Assembly (NCBI RefSeq): GCF_024168825.1
Contig: NZ_JALJWH010000001.1
Coordinates: 2,852,001-2,916,000 of the forward strand
DNA length: 64,000 nt
Reading direction: 5' to 3'
Source of the DNA: Paenarthrobacter sp. A20
GTDB lineage: Bacteria > Actinomycetota > Actinomycetes > Actinomycetales > Micrococcaceae
A model generated the notes under the pieces. It was given only the letters and a program-made list of their open reading frames with translations. It made no database searches and was not told the DNA's origin. The translations under genes and the position numbers were made by a program. Of the stretch, positions 61,760-64,000 are shown one piece after another. Numbering within the stretch: position 1 is the first letter of the stretch; each line of letters opens with the position of its first letter.

Positions 61760-62578
61760 CTACTTTGCGAGTTTGTGGTGCAGGGCGACCTCAAGCGCGG
61801 CGCCAACTATGCCGGCGTCGTTCTTCAATTTTGCGGTGACGATCTTGGTCCGCAGCTCAAGGTGCGGGAAGTACTCGTCGGACCGCTTGGAGATGCCGCC
61901 GCCCACAATGAAGAGTTCGGGTGAGAACAGGAACTCGACGTGCTGGAGGTATCGGTTGAGCAGGACGCCGTACTCGTCCCAGCTCAGGCCGTCGCGTTCG
62001 CGGGCCACGGCGGAGGCCTTGGTTTCGGCGTCGTGTCCGTCCACCTCAAGGTGGCCGAGCTCGGCGTTGGGGACCAACTGGCCGTTGAAGATGAAGGCCG
62101 AACCAATGCCGGTACCCAACGTGATCACCAGGACCGTTCCGTCCACGCCTTCGCCGGCGCCATAGCGGGCTTCCGCCAGGCCGGCGGCGTCGGCGTCGTT
62201 GATGACCTCCACAGGACGACCAAGGCGCTTGGTGAACGTCGAGTCGATGTCAGTGCCCAGCCAGGTCTTGTCCACGTTGGCTGCTGAGTTGACCACGCCG
62301 TGCTGGATGATTCCAGGGAAGGTCACACCCACCGGAGAATCTGCAGCCGGGGCATCCGGCCTGCTGGATAGTTCTTCGACGATCTGGGCGACAACCTCGG
62401 CCACTGCCTCCGGAGTTGCGGGCTGGGGTGTGGGAACGCGGAAGCGATCCCCGATCAGCTTGCCCTTCTTCAGGTCGACGATGCCGCCCTTGATGCCGGT
62501 GCCACCGATGTCGATTCCGATCAACGGTGCGTTCTTGTGGGTCTTCTCATCCTTCTTGGACAATGCAATTCCGATCAT
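61760..62578 (-). CDS. ppgK: Polyphosphate glucokinase
   Basis: Protein of 272 aa, ROK superfamily without the zinc motif. Motifs are [49 protein letters not shown] (catalytic Asp), [18 protein letters not shown] and [14 protein letters not shown]. These match the strictly or preferably polyphosphate-dependent glucokinases of actinobacteria, including the Arthrobacter polyphosphate glucomannokinase. The phosphoryl donor (polyP versus ATP) cannot be fully read from sequence. No clear SD precedes ATG 62578; an in-frame TTG at codon 6 is an alternative start. It stands between map and an SDR gene. Confidence 0.9.
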   Translation of the reverse strand: MIGIALSKKDEKTHKNAPLIGIDIGGTGIKGGIVDLKKGKLIGDRFRVPTPQPATPEAVAEVVAQIVEELSSRPDAPAADSPVGVTFPGIIQHGVVNSAANVDKTWLGTDIDSTFTKRLGRPVEVINDADAAGLAEARYGAGEGVDGTVLVITLGTGIGSAFIFNGQLVPNAELGHLEVDGHDAETKASAVARERDGLSWDEYGVLLNRYLQHVEFLFSPELFIVGGGISKRSDEYFPHLELRTKIVTAKLKNDAGIVGAALEVALHHKLAK

Positions 62579-62635
62579 GGCAGGAGGGGATGGGCATGGC
62601 GCAGCCGCCCGGGCTGCAAAGACCTTCCGGAGAGC

Positions 62636-63514
62636 TTAGGGAAGGGTCAGGATTTCCGCGCCGGTCTCTGTGACCAGCAGGGTGTGTTCGAATTGGGCCG
62701 TGCGTTTGTGGTCCCTGGTGACGACCGTCCAGTCGTCGGCCCACATGTCCCATTCGATGGTGCCGAGGGTCAGCATGGGTTCGATGGTGAAGACCATGCC
62801 TGCCTCGATCACGGTGTTGTACGCCGGGGCTGCGTCGTAATGCGGAATGATGAGGCCCGTATGGAAGGCCTCACCCACGCCGTGGCCCGTGAAGTCCCGC
62901 ACCACGCCATAGCCGAAGCGTTTGGCGTAGGACTGGATGGCACGGCCGATTACGTTGATTTCGCGGCCCGGGGCCACGGCCTTGATGGCCCGGTTGAGCG
63001 ACTCCTGCGTACGCTCAACCAGCAGACGGGATTCTTCATCCACGTCGCCAACCAGGAAAGTGTAGTTGGTATCCCCATGTACGCCGCCGATGAAAGCGGT
63101 GATGTCGATGTTAAGGATGTCGCCGTACTGGACCACCGTGGAGTCGGGGATGCCGTGGCAAATGACCTCGTTCAGTGACGAGCACAGGGACTTGGGGAAG
63201 CCCCGGTAGCCCAGAGTGGACGGATAAGCGTTGTGGTCCAGCAGGAACTCGTGGCCGACCTTGTCCAGCTGGTCGGTGGTGACGCCGGGCTGGATGTGCT
63301 TGCCGACCTCGACGATCGCTTGTGCGGCGATTTTGCCTGCGACCCGGATCTTCTCGATGGTCTCGGCTGATTTCACTTCGGAGCCGGTGAACTTGGCGGG
63401 TGCCTTCTTGCCGACGTACTCGGGCCGGGCAATGGAGGCCGGGACGGGCCTTTCGGGGCTGATGGTTCCCGGGGTGAGGGCGCCGATGGGTGCAGTCGAA
63501 GCTAGAGAAGGCAT
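62636..63514 (-). CDS. map: Methionine aminopeptidase, type I with N-terminal extension
   Basis: Protein of 292 aa from ATG 63514. The pita-bread fold has the metal ligands in [18 protein letters not shown] (Asp), [10 protein letters not shown] (His), MVFTIEPML (Glu) and QFEHTLLVT (Glu). The N-terminal 35 residues (Pro/Ala-rich, ending VGKKAPAKF) contain no zinc finger but resemble the extended actinobacterial MetAP. TATGAT (63526-63521) lies 6 nt upstream of the ATG, fitting a leaderless transcript. The enzyme removes the initiator Met from nascent proteins. Confidence 0.95.
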   Translation of the reverse strand: MPSLASTAPIGALTPGTISPERPVPASIARPEYVGKKAPAKFTGSEVKSAETIEKIRVAGKIAAQAIVEVGKHIQPGVTTDQLDKVGHEFLLDHNAYPSTLGYRGFPKSLCSSLNEVICHGIPDSTVVQYGDILNIDITAFIGGVHGDTNYTFLVGDVDEESRLLVERTQESLNRAIKAVAPGREINVIGRAIQSYAKRFGYGVVRDFTGHGVGEAFHTGLIIPHYDAAPAYNTVIEAGMVFTIEPMLTLGTIEWDMWADDWTVVTRDHKRTAQFEHTLLVTETGAEILTLP

Positions 63515-63520
63515 AGATTG

Positions 63521-63526
63521 ATCATA
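63521..63526 (-). promoter_or_regulatory. Candidate -10 box of leaderless map
   Basis: On the minus strand TATGAT is followed by 6 nt (CAATCT) and then the ATG of map at 63514; no SD precedes it. Confidence 0.5.
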
Positions 63527-63622
63527 TAAGGCACACAAGAGACGTAAGTAACAAAGTGTGGCCCGGTTCCTGTGACCCCGCCAACGTTACGCGTCCACGG
63601 CACGAATGATCGAGGAGGAGAC

Positions 63623-63787
63623 GTGACGGAGTACTGGTACAACGTCAAGACGCACGAGATCGAAGAAGACGCCATGTCCGATTGGACCCAGCTGATTGGC
63701 CCTTACAAAACCAGGGAAGAAGCCGAGCACGCGTTGGAAAAGGTCAAAGCGCGCAACGACGCCTGGGATGCCCAGGACGACGACTAG
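63623..63787 (+). CDS. Small SPOR-domain-like protein
   Basis: Protein of 54 aa from GTG 63623, preceded by the strong SD GAGGAGGAG; the longer frame from 63572 has no SD. The sequence [39 protein letters not shown] has the GPYxTREEA pattern typical of SPOR-like peptidoglycan-binding repeats, here in a single short copy without signal or TM. It is highly acidic at its C-terminus. Divergent from map and convergent with panB (4-bp overlap of the stops). Function unknown. Confidence 0.8.
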   Translation: MTEYWYNVKTHEIEEDAMSDWTQLIGPYKTREEAEHALEKVKARNDAWDAQDDD

Positions 63788-64000
63788 AAGGAATGCTCGG
63801 GTCCGGGGAACTGCCCGGACCTGACGTCCTCACCGTAGGCGGCGGCAGCATCGCTCAAGGTGGTGCGAAGGTCGGCATACTGCTTGACGAACTTGGCCAT
63901 CTTGCCGCCCCGCAATCCTGCCATGTCCTGCCATACAAGGACCTGTCCCGTAGTGCTGTTGCCGGCACCAATCCCTACCGTGGGGACCCGCAAGGCGGCA
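63784..64000 (-). CDS. panB: 3-methyl-2-oxobutanoate hydroxymethyltransferase, C-terminal fragment
   Basis: Open minus-strand frame running off the window end, so only the last 71 or so residues are visible. [27 protein letters not shown] matches the strongly conserved C-terminal block of PanB (IPTIGIGAG...GQVLVWQDM), followed by AKFVKQYAD. PanB makes ketopantoate from 3-methyl-2-oxobutanoate and methylene-tetrahydrofolate in pantothenate and CoA synthesis. Its stop overlaps the convergent 54-aa gene by 4 bp. Confidence 0.92.
   Translation of the reverse strand, partial: AALRVPTVGIGAGNSTTGQVLVWQDMAGLRGGKMAKFVKQYADLRTTLSDAAAAYGEDVRSGQFPGPEHSF

Overview
The window is a contiguous piece of a high-GC actinobacterial chromosome, most likely a member of the Micrococcaceae of the Arthrobacter/Paenarthrobacter type. 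The evidence is many GTG starts, 4-bp ATGA/GTGA gene overlaps, class II DAHP synthase, PASTA-domain kinase, DivIVA/Wag31, SepF, polyphosphate glucokinase, and a MurE whose substrate motif points to L-lysine peptidoglycan. The content is almost entirely chromosomal core. I see no phage, IS element, CRISPR array, integron, toxin-antitoxin pair or biosynthetic cluster, and base composition looks even throughout. Species assignment is inference.

Layout. 0-6.3 kb: scpA (3' end)-scpB-rluB-tyrA-cmk-plsC-der, one strand and tightly packed (chromosome segregation, 23S pseudouridylation, tyrosine, nucleotide and lipid synthesis, ribosome assembly), then tRNA-Pro(GGG). 6.6-9.1 kb: a small accessory insert of a marR regulator divergent from an MFS exporter, plus a membrane protein. 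9.25-12.3 kb: gcvH-garA-ftsR-like merR-DUF151-second merR, the gene order known from mycobacteria (Rv1826-Rv1830). 12.4-17 kb: an orphan ParA/MinD-like ATPase divergent from pyruvate carboxylase. 17-30.5 kb: fadD, ROK glucokinase, tandem alpha/beta hydrolases, a second PlsC-like acyltransferase, aroG, a pknL-type kinase, a LysM/transglycosylase, an Rv2175c-type DNA-binding protein, a polyprenyl synthetase and a lipoprotein. This resembles the mycobacterial Rv2171-Rv2187 region. 30.6-32.5 kb: dinB and a DUF3040 membrane protein. 32.9-52.5 kb: the dcw cell-wall/division cluster mraZ-rsmH-ftsL-ftsI-murE-murF-mraY-murD-ftsW-murG-murC-ftsQ-ftsZ-pgeF-yggS-sepF-yggT-wag31. 52.6-60.9 kb: lspA-rluD-dnaE, flavin reductase (opposite strand), membrane protein, hisD, nrdR. 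61-64 kb: SDR-ppgK-map on the minus strand, a 54-aa SPOR-like gene, and the 3' end of panB.

How the genes work together. The dcw cluster builds UDP-MurNAc-pentapeptide and lipid I/II, flips and polymerises them, and assembles the Z ring (FtsZ, SepF, FtsQ, FtsW, FtsI, Wag31). The kinase, GarA and the Rv2175c-type protein are phospho-signalling parts that in mycobacteria connect growth state to metabolism and division. The FtsR-like regulator lies 37 kb from ftsZ, its known target in Corynebacterium.

I did not find an undescribed multi-gene system. The most promising unexplained structure is non-coding. A nested, riboswitch-like leader (11595-11708) starts just after a near-consensus promoter and ends at the Shine-Dalgarno of the second merR gene. 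A comparable, weaker candidate precedes the DUF3040 gene (31952-32080). Other signals are an eight-copy array of MraZ-box-like AGTGGAG elements upstream of mraZ, a NrdR-box pair with a perfect hairpin upstream of nrdR, imperfect 9-bp repeats upstream of the LysM/transglycosylase gene, and a recurrent TAnnnT-N6/7-start-codon pattern suggesting leaderless transcripts for at least eight genes.
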